Source: Planctomycetota bacterium
GTDB lineage: Bacteria; Planctomycetota; Phycisphaerae; Sedimentisphaerales; Anaerohalosphaeraceae
Length of the DNA: 8,403 nt
Reading direction: 5' to 3'
Assembly (NCBI GenBank): GCA_019456245.1
Contig: VRUF01000128.1
Location: 1-8,403 of the forward strand
The notes under the pieces are model-generated. The model was given only the letters and a program-made list of their open reading frames with translations, had not been told where the DNA came from and did no database searches. Made by a program: the position numbers and the translations under genes. Below, in pieces: positions 1-6,700 of the stretch (position 1 is its first letter; every line of letters starts with the position of its first letter).

Positions 1-276
1 CCAGTCGAATCGCTTTCCCTTTGGGATGCTAGCGGCGATGGTAATGTGTTTTGTCCGGGGGCGGGTGATGGTCTGGACGTGGGCAACTTGTACAACGACT
101 TCGGAGCGTTTGATGGCGGTGACGGTTGCCTTTGCGCAAATGCCGCTGCCGTCGAAAAGTTCGATCTCGTCTCCTGCGTTTAAGCGGGATACGTGGATCA
201 GATGATGAGACTCTTCGGCGCAAAGCGTATTTTCGCCAGCGGTTATAGACTCACAATAAAATCTTGCTAATTTCAA
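1..276 (-). CDS. rsmE: Ribosomal RNA small subunit methyltransferase E, N-terminal part (cut by window edge)
   Basis: RsmE uses S-adenosylmethionine to methylate N3 of U1498 in 16S rRNA, in the cytoplasm. Only the first 92 codons are present; the frame is open to base 1. The translation begins MKLARFYCESITAGENTL and continues with an EESHHLIHVSRLNAGDEIEL-type block, a FDGSG turn and, at the edge, IAASIPKGKRFDW. These match the PUA-like N-terminal domain and the start of the SPOUT methyltransferase domain of the RsmE family (usually about 240-250 residues). The start is TTG at 276-274: an ATG just upstream (281-279) is closed after one codon, while AGGAGAA sits 4 nt before the TTG. It lies 48 bp downstream of the serine hydrolase gene on the same strand. 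A diverged copy of its 5' end occurs at 1892-1967. Confidence 0.9.
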   Translation of the reverse strand, partial: MKLARFYCESITAGENTLCAEESHHLIHVSRLNAGDEIELFDGSGICAKATVTAIKRSEVVVQVAHVQTITRPRTKHITIAASIPKGKRFDW

Positions 277-292
277 AGCATTCTCCTGAAAA
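223..292 (-). repeat. Direct repeat copy A: rsmE ribosome-binding site and first 18 codons
   Basis: Aligns without gaps to 1898-1967 (offset 1675): 56 of 70 positions are identical by hand count, including an exact 21-nt block (257-277) and an exact 13-nt block (280-292). Similarity stops beyond 292. Copy A is the start of the intact rsmE; copy B is the broken one. Together they bracket the serine hydrolase gene. Confidence 0.85.
281..287 (-). promoter_or_regulatory. Shine-Dalgarno of rsmE, decides a TTG start
   Basis: AGGAGAA on the minus strand, with the AGGAG core 6 nt before TTG (276-274). It settles the start on TTG, because the nearer ATG reads ATG-CTT-TGA. The same motif is kept in the duplicated copy at 1956-1962. 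Confidence 0.75.
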
Positions 293-324
293 CAGATTAC
301 TTATTCAGAACCATTTGCTATTTA

Positions 325-1860
325 CTATTTTTTCTTTAGCTTGAAATTTCTCCATGTTGGTACAGAACCGCGAAAATCAAGACACTCGCCCTCATTTGCG
401 AAAAATAGACCCGGTAGATGCTCATCAAGTCGTTCACCGTTGATTTCAAGGAATCCATTTTTTTCGTATACCTTCACTTCTGAATCCGGGTCGGGGTATC
501 CCAAGGCAAGTGCGATACTGGCATATGCACGAAGCTTGCGGCCGCCCCTTATATATCTATAGGTGCCCGTATACTTCTTCCAGTCCGGTTGGTATCGTGT
601 GAAGTTATCCGGATGGGGTCGCTGGTATGCAGGAGATTTACTGTTATCGGCAGCAACTGCCTTCCAGGGAGGATTTTCATGAGGTTTGCTTTTTTGTACA
701 AGTTTGTTATCTACAAGACGAAGGATCAAGTTCTTCATCAACTTCTGATGTTTGTTGGGATGGTCCGCGGAATTAGTTAAAACCAGTGCCCCTATTTGAT
801 ATTCAGGCAGCCATGTCATTGTTGTAAGAAATCCAAAGCCTCCTCCGCCATGTCCTAAAAAGTATACCCCGTCTTTCTCGCCTATCCCAATACCAAGTCC
901 ATATCCTTTATTAGTAGGCGACGGTGTGTACATTTCATAGAGAAGATTTGCATTAAGAAGTAGTTGATCATTTACGTTACCCCAGTTTATATGAAACTGT
1001 ATAAACTTAGCTAACTCATTTGCATTTGTGTATACCCCACCAGCTCCAAGCATGGGTACAAGCGGTAACTCTTTGAAATGATTTTGGTGTCCAATAGCCC
1101 TGTTGGGATGGCGTTTGATGAATTCCATGTCTACTGAACTGTTAGGCATGTCCAAAGAGTCGAAAATCTTTTCCTTCATGTATTGATTAATAGGCTTGCC
1201 TGATCTAACCTGTAGAATGTATGCAGCTAGATCAATCCCCAAATTCGAATAGCTATTCCTTTCGCCTACCCTGTATTTTAGCCAAGTATCTGAAATGCTT
1301 TTAACATGATCCTCATAAGAAGGACTCCTGGCATCGACGTTATTTCCTATGGGTGCCTCGTGAGTAAACCCGGCTGTGTGGGTCAGAAGATGACGCAGGG
1401 TCATTTTATCCTGCGGATCGTCTTCATATCGACTGTTAACGGTGAAATCCGGGAGGTATTTTGTGATAGGAATATCCAACTCGACCAAACCATCCTGAAC
1501 CGCAAACATTACCGCAGTTGCTGTAAAGGTCTTGGACATAGACTGTATACTGAAAATTGTTTCCGGTGTGACGGGTGTTTTTTTATCTTTGTCAGTGTAT
1601 CCAAATCCGGCCGTCCACAGAATACCTTCATGATCGACTACGGCAATTGAGAGACCGGGTATTTTGTGCTTGGTCATAATCTCTGGAATGGATTGACGGT
1701 ATCCATCAAATACAGTTTGTATGCCCGAGCTTAGAGAGTCTCTTGTGTATTCCTCCTGTAATTTAGGATCGATAGCACAGCCATTGACAAAGAAAATATA
1801 TGCAAGGACACATATCAAAAGCAAAATGGTTACGTATCTGATGCGGATAATTTTTTTCAT
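325..1860 (-). CDS. Exported class C beta-lactamase-like serine hydrolase
   Basis: A 511-residue serine hydrolase of the beta-lactamase class C / PBP4*/esterase EstB group (COG1680). The three active-site motifs are visible: S107-M-S-K110 (SxxK, nucleophile and base), Y204-S-N206 (YxN) and H337-G-G (in place of KTG). Supporting blocks are LRHLLTHTAGF near 155-164 and GAGGVYTNANELAKF near 272-286. The N-terminus is basic then hydrophobic (about 9-25) and ends VNGC28, a plausible lipobox, so the protein is probably a lipoprotein or membrane-anchored outside the cytoplasm. Residues about 420-511 form an extra C-terminal segment (YTGTYRYIRGG...) like the small beta-rich tail of many COG1680 proteins. 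H337 instead of Lys favours esterase or D-amino-acid amidase/peptidase chemistry over antibiotic resistance; the substrate cannot be read. ATG 1860 has a modest AAGGA upstream. It lies between two rsmE 5' ends. Confidence 0.88.
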   Translation of the reverse strand: MKKIIRIRYVTILLLICVLAYIFFVNGCAIDPKLQEEYTRDSLSSGIQTVFDGYRQSIPEIMTKHKIPGLSIAVVDHEGILWTAGFGYTDKDKKTPVTPETIFSIQSMSKTFTATAVMFAVQDGLVELDIPITKYLPDFTVNSRYEDDPQDKMTLRHLLTHTAGFTHEAPIGNNVDARSPSYEDHVKSISDTWLKYRVGERNSYSNLGIDLAAYILQVRSGKPINQYMKEKIFDSLDMPNSSVDMEFIKRHPNRAIGHQNHFKELPLVPMLGAGGVYTNANELAKFIQFHINWGNVNDQLLLNANLLYEMYTPSPTNKGYGLGIGIGEKDGVYFLGHGGGGFGFLTTMTWLPEYQIGALVLTNSADHPNKHQKLMKNLILRLVDNKLVQKSKPHENPPWKAVAADNSKSPAYQRPHPDNFTRYQPDWKKYTGTYRYIRGGRKLRAYASIALALGYPDPDSEVKVYEKNGFLEINGERLDEHLPGLFFANEGECLDFRGSVPTWRNFKLKKK

Positions 1861-1891
1861 GTTCTCATAATCCTTTTTTAGCCGGATAACA

Positions 1892-1951
1892 TTAATAAAG
1901 TTTGTTTTCGCCGGTTGTTATCGGGTTGCAGTAAAATCTTGCTAATTTCAA
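1892..1951 (-). pseudogene. Remnant 5' end of a second rsmE (19 codons then stop)
   Basis: From TTG 1951-1949 the minus strand reads MKLARFYCNPITTGENKLY and then TAA (1894-1892). The intact rsmE starts MKLARFYCESITAGENTLC, giving 14 of 19 identical residues. The AGGAGAA ribosome-binding site is also present (1962-1956). Of the 19 codons, ten are identical, four are synonymous (TAT/TAC, TGT/TGC, ACC/ACA, AAT/AAC) and five change the residue. The synonymous changes suggest the two copies diverged while both were functional rsmE genes, so this is not a fresh local duplication. Similarity ends at the stop, 31 bp before the serine hydrolase start. It might still be translated as a short leader peptide for that gene. 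Confidence 0.8.
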
Positions 1952-1967
1952 ATAATTCTCCTGAAAA
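1898..1967 (-). repeat. Direct repeat copy B: start region of a broken rsmE
   Basis: Partner of 223-292, about 80% identical over 70 bp without gaps. It keeps the Shine-Dalgarno, the TTG start and the first six codons unchanged. It lies in the 164-bp gap between the SGNH hydrolase and the serine hydrolase; the rest of that gap (1968-2024) shows no gene and no terminator. Confidence 0.85.
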
Positions 1968-2024
1968 TTCATCAAAGCTCTAAAACGTTCTATATGATTC
2001 ATAGTTCACCTTGACATAAATTTT

Positions 2025-3035
2025 CTATTTGTTCTTCAATGCTTCGATTATAGTTTGAAGATCGGCAGCCTTGGCCTGGACATCCTTGATTGAATCTTTC
2101 CTGACCGTCTTTCCTCTTGTGTAACCCACATATTCCAGCCAGCCCTTTGATCGCAGTTTTCTTCTGTCGCTAACTAATCTGAACAGTGGATCGCTGTGTA
2201 CCTTTTTGTACTCGGCATTGAGTTCGCCAAATTTAATTCCTGAGACAATGCCTTTCAGGAAAACCTGGGCCATCATCAAGTGTCCCATGCCCGACGGGTG
2301 TACCCCATCGTTGCTGAACTTAAAAGCCTTGTCGCTCTTTCTTTTCTTTTTCAGGTATTCAGTCAGCGCAGTGTTGAAATCAACTGAACTGACTGAGTCC
2401 AACTTCAGATTCATGATCCAGTCTGAATAATCCTCCAGTACACCGGCATACTTAAAGTATGGGTGTTTGTAACCGAAGTTGGAGGCATCGTCCTTGTGGA
2501 GTTTTTTTGCTACCGGCAGTGGGTCGAAAGGAGGAGGGGTGTTGAGGATGACGTGCTTTACGCCTTTGCCCTTACAGACCTCTATGAGTTTGTAAATTCC
2601 CTTTTGAAATGCCTCCATTCTTTCCGAACTCTGGGGGTGATAAATTCCATCATTCATGCCGTAGCAGGCGGCGACGATGTCCGGCTTGATTTTATCCAGT
2701 GCTCTTTCAAGACGTTCATGTACACAGGGCCGTGGGAAAGGATGATCATTTTCAGAAAGTCCGGAAACCGTCTCGCTGGAGAGGCCGATGCTGATTATGT
2801 CGTACTTTTTATCAGGATTCTGTTTCTGCAGGTAATATTCAATGTAACTGACATAAGTCCCTGCTTTGGTGATGCTGTCGCCGAGAATCATTACCTTTTT
2901 ATTTTCGAGAGAGATCGCGGCGAATTTCGCGGAGGACTCACCACGGGCGAAGTTGGGGATACCGGAAAACAATAAACAGAGACATAAAGTGACACTCATT
3001 TTAAAGGTTTTGATAGAGAAGATATTCAAATTCAT
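2025..3035 (-). CDS. Secreted SGNH/GDSL-family hydrolase
   Basis: A 336-residue SGNH hydrolase, a family of serine esterases and carbohydrate or lipid deacylases. All four blocks are present: ILGDSIT with nucleophile S54, the block II glycine G84 (SIGLSSETV), GMND with N128, and DGVHP with D243 and H246. The N-terminus (about 1-31) is a signal peptide: a basic stretch, a hydrophobic core (SVTLCLCLLFSGI) and a likely cleavage after FARG or thereabouts. The protein is therefore exported. The C-terminal tail (about 285-336) is rich in Lys and Arg and has no recognised domain. ATG 3035 has AAGGGG about 11 nt upstream; M13 is a possible alternative start but would shorten the signal peptide. The gene heads a leftward series with the serine hydrolase and rsmE. 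Acetyl-xylan or similar carbohydrate esterases share this architecture, but the substrate is not readable. Confidence 0.88.
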   Translation of the reverse strand: MNLNIFSIKTFKMSVTLCLCLLFSGIPNFARGESSAKFAAISLENKKVMILGDSITKAGTYVSYIEYYLQKQNPDKKYDIISIGLSSETVSGLSENDHPFPRPCVHERLERALDKIKPDIVAACYGMNDGIYHPQSSERMEAFQKGIYKLIEVCKGKGVKHVILNTPPPFDPLPVAKKLHKDDASNFGYKHPYFKYAGVLEDYSDWIMNLKLDSVSSVDFNTALTEYLKKKRKSDKAFKFSNDGVHPSGMGHLMMAQVFLKGIVSGIKFGELNAEYKKVHSDPLFRLVSDRRKLRSKGWLEYVGYTRGKTVRKDSIKDVQAKAADLQTIIEALKNK

Positions 3036-3263
3036 CTTATTCCGAGCCCCTTACGTGTGATTGGCATATGCTATCCTGTGCTTCAAAAATCGTCAGATGT
3101 CTTTTATCGTATCAGTGTCATCATAACCGGCCAGCCACTGTAAACAAACTGATTCAGCGGTACTAAAAGCCCATGCCGGGTATTCCTACCTCTTCGCCGG
3201 CGACAGCGGTAAATCCAGCCATGCCATGCCTCCGATAGAATATCAAATCTGTTTCGAAAACTC

Positions 3264-3278
3264 AAGATTTATAATCTT
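3264..3278. promoter_or_regulatory. Inverted repeat AAGATT-TAT-AATCTT upstream of the promoter
   Basis: Two perfect 6-nt arms with a 3-nt centre, 3 bp upstream of the -35 hexamer of the DUF1638 promoter. The position suits an activator or repressor site, but AT-rich 6-bp arms can arise by chance. Confidence 0.3.
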
Positions 3279-3281
3279 AAT

Positions 3282-3310
3282 TTGACTTTGAAGGACAAAA
3301 AGAGTACATT
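3282..3310 (+). promoter_or_regulatory. Sigma70-like promoter of the DUF1638 gene
   Basis: TTGACT (3282-3287, 5 of 6 consensus) and TACATT (3305-3310, 4 of 6) are separated by exactly 17 bp. Transcription would start near 3317, leaving a leader of about 87 nt before ATG 3404. Confidence 0.5.
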
Positions 3311-3323
3311 GCCTTTGTTGTTA

Positions 3324-3337
3324 TACCCTTAAGGGTA
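3324..3337. promoter_or_regulatory. Perfect 14-bp palindrome, candidate operator
   Basis: TACCCTTAAGGGTA is a perfect palindrome about 7-20 bp after the predicted transcription start. This is where a dimeric repressor would block initiation or early elongation. No regulator gene lies in the window. Its binding protein is unknown. Confidence 0.4.
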
Positions 3338-3403
3338 GTAAATGCCCGCGAACAAAACGGGAATTTTCAATCGTGATCAGTATAAGTTATCAGGGCGGTA
3401 AAT

Positions 3404-4120
3404 ATGCGACTTAAATTAATAGCTTGCAAGGTGGTACAGCGGGAGGCTTACTATTGCGCGTCGCGTTCGGGTAATATTGTTGACGTTGTGCTGATGGAGC
3501 AGGGTCTGCATAATGAGCCGGATAAACTGCGTGATATGCTGCAAAAGGCTCTTGAAGATACTACGGATGTTCAGGGCAATCGTTACGATGCGGTAGTGCT
3601 TGGTTATTGTCTTTGCAGTAACGGGATCCTGGGTTTGAAATGCGACGTACCGATGGTAGCTGTTCGGGGGCACGACTGCATGACACTTTTGCTGGGGTCG
3701 AAGGATAAGTATCAGGAGTATTTCGATACGCACCGCGGGGTGTACTGGTATAGCTGCGGGTGGATCGACTGTACGCCGATGCCGGGGAAAGAGCGATGCG
3801 AGAAACTGCTGGCCGAATACACGGAGAAATACGGCGATGATAACGCGCAGTATCTTATGGAAATGGAACAGGGGTGGATGAAAGAGTATGAATGGGCGAC
3901 TTTTGTCAGCCTGGGATTGTGCGATGAAAAGAAGTATAAGGATCATACCAAAGAGTGCGCCAAGTATCTTGGCTGGGAGTACGATGAGATCGAAGGAGAT
4001 ATGTCACTTTTGCAGGGACTTGTTGACGGAAACTGGGACGAGGAAGAGTATCTTGTGGTGAAACCAGGTAAGACATTTGCCGAGGACTTAACGAACAAGG
4101 GAATTATTAAAGAAGAGTAA
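3404..4120 (+). CDS. DUF1638 family protein, cysteine-rich
   Basis: A 238-residue protein recognised as DUF1638 from LKLIACKVVQRE at the N-terminus, YDAVVLGYCLCSNG (61-74), VRGHDCMTLLLGSKDKYQEYF (88-107) and GVYWYSCGW (112-120). No signal peptide or membrane segment is visible, so it should be cytoplasmic. It is rich in Cys (C8, C18, C69, C71, C80, C92, C118, C123, C132, C173, C185) with H90 next to D91-C92. The C69-x-C71 pair and H90/C92 in the best conserved blocks would suit metal or cofactor binding; this is inference. The family has no assigned reaction known to me. In anaerobes, members often sit near corrinoid methyltransferase genes, but none is visible here. The ribosome-binding site is weak (AGGGCGG before ATG 3404). 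The next gene starts 106 bp downstream on the same strand. Confidence 0.85.
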   Translation: MRLKLIACKVVQREAYYCASRSGNIVDVVLMEQGLHNEPDKLRDMLQKALEDTTDVQGNRYDAVVLGYCLCSNGILGLKCDVPMVAVRGHDCMTLLLGSKDKYQEYFDTHRGVYWYSCGWIDCTPMPGKERCEKLLAEYTEKYGDDNAQYLMEMEQGWMKEYEWATFVSLGLCDEKKYKDHTKECAKYLGWEYDEIEGDMSLLQGLVDGNWDEEEYLVVKPGKTFAEDLTNKGIIKEE

Positions 4121-4142
4121 TTCCGTATTTCCCAGATAAACA

Positions 4143-4171
4143 GTGACAAATGAATTGAATTTTGATAGCAT
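4143..4171 (+). promoter_or_regulatory. Possible promoter before the three-domain oxidoreductase gene
   Basis: GTGACA (4143-4148) and TAGCAT (4166-4171) with a 17-bp spacer, 55 bp before ATG 4227. The hexamers match consensus 5/6 and 4/6. The region is AT-rich, so chance matches are likely; read-through from the DUF1638 gene is equally possible because no terminator is seen after 4120. Confidence 0.3.
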
Positions 4172-4214
4172 ATAGCTTAACGGTTAGGAAAAGTGAATTT
4201 TAAACTTTTTAAGT

Positions 4215-4219
4215 GAGGA
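4215..4219 (+). promoter_or_regulatory. Shine-Dalgarno of the three-domain oxidoreductase gene
   Basis: GAGGA 7 nt before ATG 4227. It supports this start, which also gives the complete Tat-type signal. Confidence 0.65.
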
Positions 4220-4226
4220 TTTAGCA

Positions 4227-6686
4227 ATGAAAAAAAATGATTTATCTCGTCGAGCAGTCTTAAAAGCAATGTTATGGACGCCTCCGGCTGTCATGTTTGC
4301 CGGCGGATGTGATTTTTTCGCCGGTCAGGAAATTACACCGTTGTATCAGCCCCGGCTTGTCCCAAAAGGACAGAAAATTCGAGTCGTTCAAATCGGTGTC
4401 TTTAATCGGGGTGGCAGCAACTTAAAGACATTTAATAAGTATAGCGATTCACAGATTGAATTTGTGGGTTTTGCCGATGTTCTGTTTACATCACACGATT
4501 CAAAAATGAAGGATTTTCCCGGTGTTCCGTGTTATCGTGATTATCGTCAGATGTTTGAGGAGATGCATGACCAGTTCGACGCGGTGGTTATTTCTACCCC
4601 TGACCACTCACATTTCCCGATGATTATGCACTCGATGCTGATGGGCAAGCATGTTTATGTCGAAAAACCTATGGCTCAGAATGTGTATGAATGCCGGCTT
4701 GTGGAGAAAGTTGCTAAATCCTGTGGAGTTGTCACCCAGTTGGGTAACCAGGGACATTCCGGGGCCGGGACGATTCAGTTCGGTCAGTGGGTCGACGCAG
4801 GCCTGATCAAAAACGTCAAAAAAATCGATGCATGGATGATCAAGGGTCGACGCTGGCATGGATGGACCAATACGGAGTATCCGGAAACGATCCCGCAGCA
4901 AGGCTACGACTGGGATCAATGGCTCGGGCGCCGGCCGTTCCGTCCGCACAGCGATAAAATGACCGGCGGCAACTGGCGATGCTGGTATGAGTTTGGCTGT
5001 GGGTGTATGGGTGATTGGGGTGCTCACGTGCTTGATGCTTTCCATCGATACCTTAAGCTCGGACAGCCTTATGAGATTAGCACGAAAGTGATGGGCCCAA
5101 GCGATTTGTATTATCCGCAAGCTTCTGTGATTACATTTAAGTTTAAGGCACGCGGCGATATGCCGCCGCTGGAATTGAACTGGTATGATGGTCAGGGCAA
5201 CCGTCCACAACCGCCGGCAGGATACAAAGGTAAAATGGGTGTCGTCGGTTCTCTGCTTTATATGGACGATGCGGTGGTCAGCGGCACCAGTCACGGGGCA
5301 CGTTATCACTTTGGGCTTAATGAGAAACTGGAGCAGATGGAAAAAGACGGCAAACTGCCTGGTCCCAAAGATAAGTTGTCCAACCACTATGAGAATTTCC
5401 TGAATGCCTGTCAGGGTATCGAGCCGTCCAATTCGCCGTTTGCAGTAGGGGCACCGCTTTCGGAAATGCTTTGCCTGGGCTGTATCGGCCAGCGATTTGG
5501 CGGTACCCTCAAATATGATGCCAAGGCGATGAAGATTACGAATAACCCAGAAGCTGATGCAATGCTCAGAGGCCCGAAGGTTCGTGATAACTGGGACGCT
5601 TACGATAAGTACAAACCGGTTAAATCCAAGGTTTCTCTGATCAAAAAGCCTGAGCAGGTCAAATGGGAAGAGTTGTTCGACAGCAGCTTAAGCAAATGGG
5701 AAAATCCCTACGATTACGGCAAAGCTGAATACGACAATAGAGTTGTTAACCTGACTTCGCCAAAGGGCAAGTGGTTTTTGCTGACCAAAAAGGAATATGC
5801 AAATTTCGTCTTTGAAGGCGAAGTCAAGATGCCGATTGGCAAAGGCAATTCCGGAATCCTGTTCCGTTGCCTGAAAAAGAAGAACAAGGCATGGGGTTAT
5901 CAAGCCGAAATCGATACCAAGGATCGGAGTTGGTCCGGCGGATTGTATGATGAGGGTCGCCGAAAATGGTTTGTTTCGCCGAATCGTGATAGAGCCGGCA
6001 GCGAAGAAGAAAAGCAAAAATCAATTGACGAATTCCGCGAACGCGCTGGTGACTGTTTTAAGCAGGGCCAGTGGAACAAGTACCGCATTATGTGCAACGG
6101 TTCGCATATTCAGATTTCCGTCAATGGTGTGGTAACTACAGATTTTTATGATGAAATGGATGTCAGCGGTTATATAGGCATCCAGCATCACGGTGAAAAA
6201 GGATTGGTTTATCAGTTCCGTAATCTGCGTATCAAAGATTTGGGCGCAGGCGGAGATGTCTTTTATCCGCACCGCGAAAATGCCGCGGCAGGTGCTGTCG
6301 CTTCCAAAATGAAAGGTGATGTCTACGAAGCCGAAGATGCCAAGCTGGTTGGATGTACAAAGGCGAACAACCAAAAAGGCTTTCAGGGAACCGGATTTGC
6401 AGATTTTGGCGGTTCGGGCAGCTATGTCGAATGGGACAATGTCCTTGCCGATAGTGCCGGTCAGCACAAGTTGACGTTCCGTTATGCCGCTGCGGGCAGA
6501 AATCGTCCGTGCGATCTCATTGTCAACGGGCAAAAAGTCGGGGAAATTGGTTTTGCAAAGACAAAAGGCTGGGCCAATTGGAAAACCGTTGATGTGAAAG
6601 TGAATTTCAACAAGGGCGGTAATTTCGTCAAAGTTGTTGCAATCGGCGATGGTCCAAACCTCGATGCGGTGGCAGTCAATAAATAG
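4227..6686 (+). CDS. Tat-exported lipoprotein: Gfo/Idh/MocA oxidoreductase + DUF1080 + carbohydrate-binding module
   Basis: An 819-residue three-domain protein. Residues 1-28 hold SRRAVLK (Tat-type twin arginine R8-R9), a short hydrophobic stretch and FAGGC28, a lipobox, so it is likely folded with cofactor, exported by Tat and lipid-anchored. Domain 1 (about 50-430) is Gfo/Idh/MocA: Rossmann strand IRVVQIGVFNRGG, E146-K-P148, and a GDWGAHVLD block with D263 and H267. The family oxidises or reduces sugar hydroxyls with NAD(P). The glycine motif reads G57-V-F-N-R-G62, with Phe at the usual middle glycine. Domain 2 (about 478-672) is DUF1080, Pfam's 3-keto-disaccharide hydrolase domain with a LamG-like fold (WEELFDSSLSKWE, GNSGILFRC, WGYQAEID, GYIGIQHHG). 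Domain 3 (about 697-819) resembles CBM6/CBM35: YEAEDA, GFQGTGFADF, YVEWDNV, LTFRYAA, GPNLDAVAV. Inferred role: oxidation and cleavage of a bound glycoside in the cell envelope. It follows the DUF1638 gene and ends before a hairpin terminator. Confidence 0.9.
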   Translation: MKKNDLSRRAVLKAMLWTPPAVMFAGGCDFFAGQEITPLYQPRLVPKGQKIRVVQIGVFNRGGSNLKTFNKYSDSQIEFVGFADVLFTSHDSKMKDFPGVPCYRDYRQMFEEMHDQFDAVVISTPDHSHFPMIMHSMLMGKHVYVEKPMAQNVYECRLVEKVAKSCGVVTQLGNQGHSGAGTIQFGQWVDAGLIKNVKKIDAWMIKGRRWHGWTNTEYPETIPQQGYDWDQWLGRRPFRPHSDKMTGGNWRCWYEFGCGCMGDWGAHVLDAFHRYLKLGQPYEISTKVMGPSDLYYPQASVITFKFKARGDMPPLELNWYDGQGNRPQPPAGYKGKMGVVGSLLYMDDAVVSGTSHGARYHFGLNEKLEQMEKDGKLPGPKDKLSNHYENFLNACQGIEPSNSPFAVGAPLSEMLCLGCIGQRFGGTLKYDAKAMKITNNPEADAMLRGPKVRDNWDAYDKYKPVKSKVSLIKKPEQVKWEELFDSSLSKWENPYDYGKAEYDNRVVNLTSPKGKWFLLTKKEYANFVFEGEVKMPIGKGNSGILFRCLKKKNKAWGYQAEIDTKDRSWSGGLYDEGRRKWFVSPNRDRAGSEEEKQKSIDEFRERAGDCFKQGQWNKYRIMCNGSHIQISVNGVVTTDFYDEMDVSGYIGIQHHGEKGLVYQFRNLRIKDLGAGGDVFYPHRENAAAGAVASKMKGDVYEAEDAKLVGCTKANNQKGFQGTGFADFGGSGSYVEWDNVLADSAGQHKLTFRYAAAGRNRPCDLIVNGQKVGEIGFAKTKGWANWKTVDVKVNFNKGGNFVKVVAIGDGPNLDAVAVNK

Positions 6687-6700
6687 ATTTCCAAAGCTTA

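Larger units (their letters stand above)
3036..3403. other. Divergent intergenic region, 368 bp, regulatory
   Basis: Separates the leftward SGNH gene from the rightward DUF1638 gene. No gene is convincing: the open frames are short and have no family resemblance or ribosome-binding site. The right half holds a small inverted repeat (3264-3278), a promoter (3282-3310) and a palindrome (3324-3337). The GC-rich part around 3165-3235 differs in composition from the AT-rich flanks and could be a decayed gene piece; no RNA family was recognised. Confidence 0.6.

Noticed and set aside
29..223. A 64-codon Arg-rich minus-strand frame at the left edge
   Set aside because: It is the shifted reading of rsmE, whose own frame is open across the whole edge and matches the family.
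325..1860. A true beta-lactamase resistance gene
   Set aside because: SxxK and YxN are present, but the KTG motif is HGG and the protein has an extra C-terminal domain, typical of non-resistance members of the family.
3165..3235. A GC-rich block suggesting a riboswitch or decayed gene
   Set aside because: No riboswitch consensus could be matched, and the short translations on either strand gave no recognisable family.
3416..3946. A 176-codon minus-strand frame opposite the DUF1638 gene
   Set aside because: The DUF1638 reading has conserved motifs throughout; the antisense product is low in recognisable structure.
4608..5387. A 259-codon open frame on the minus strand opposite the oxidoreductase gene
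   Set aside because: It lies wholly antisense to a gene with clear domains, has no recognisable family features and is explained by codon bias of the sense strand.
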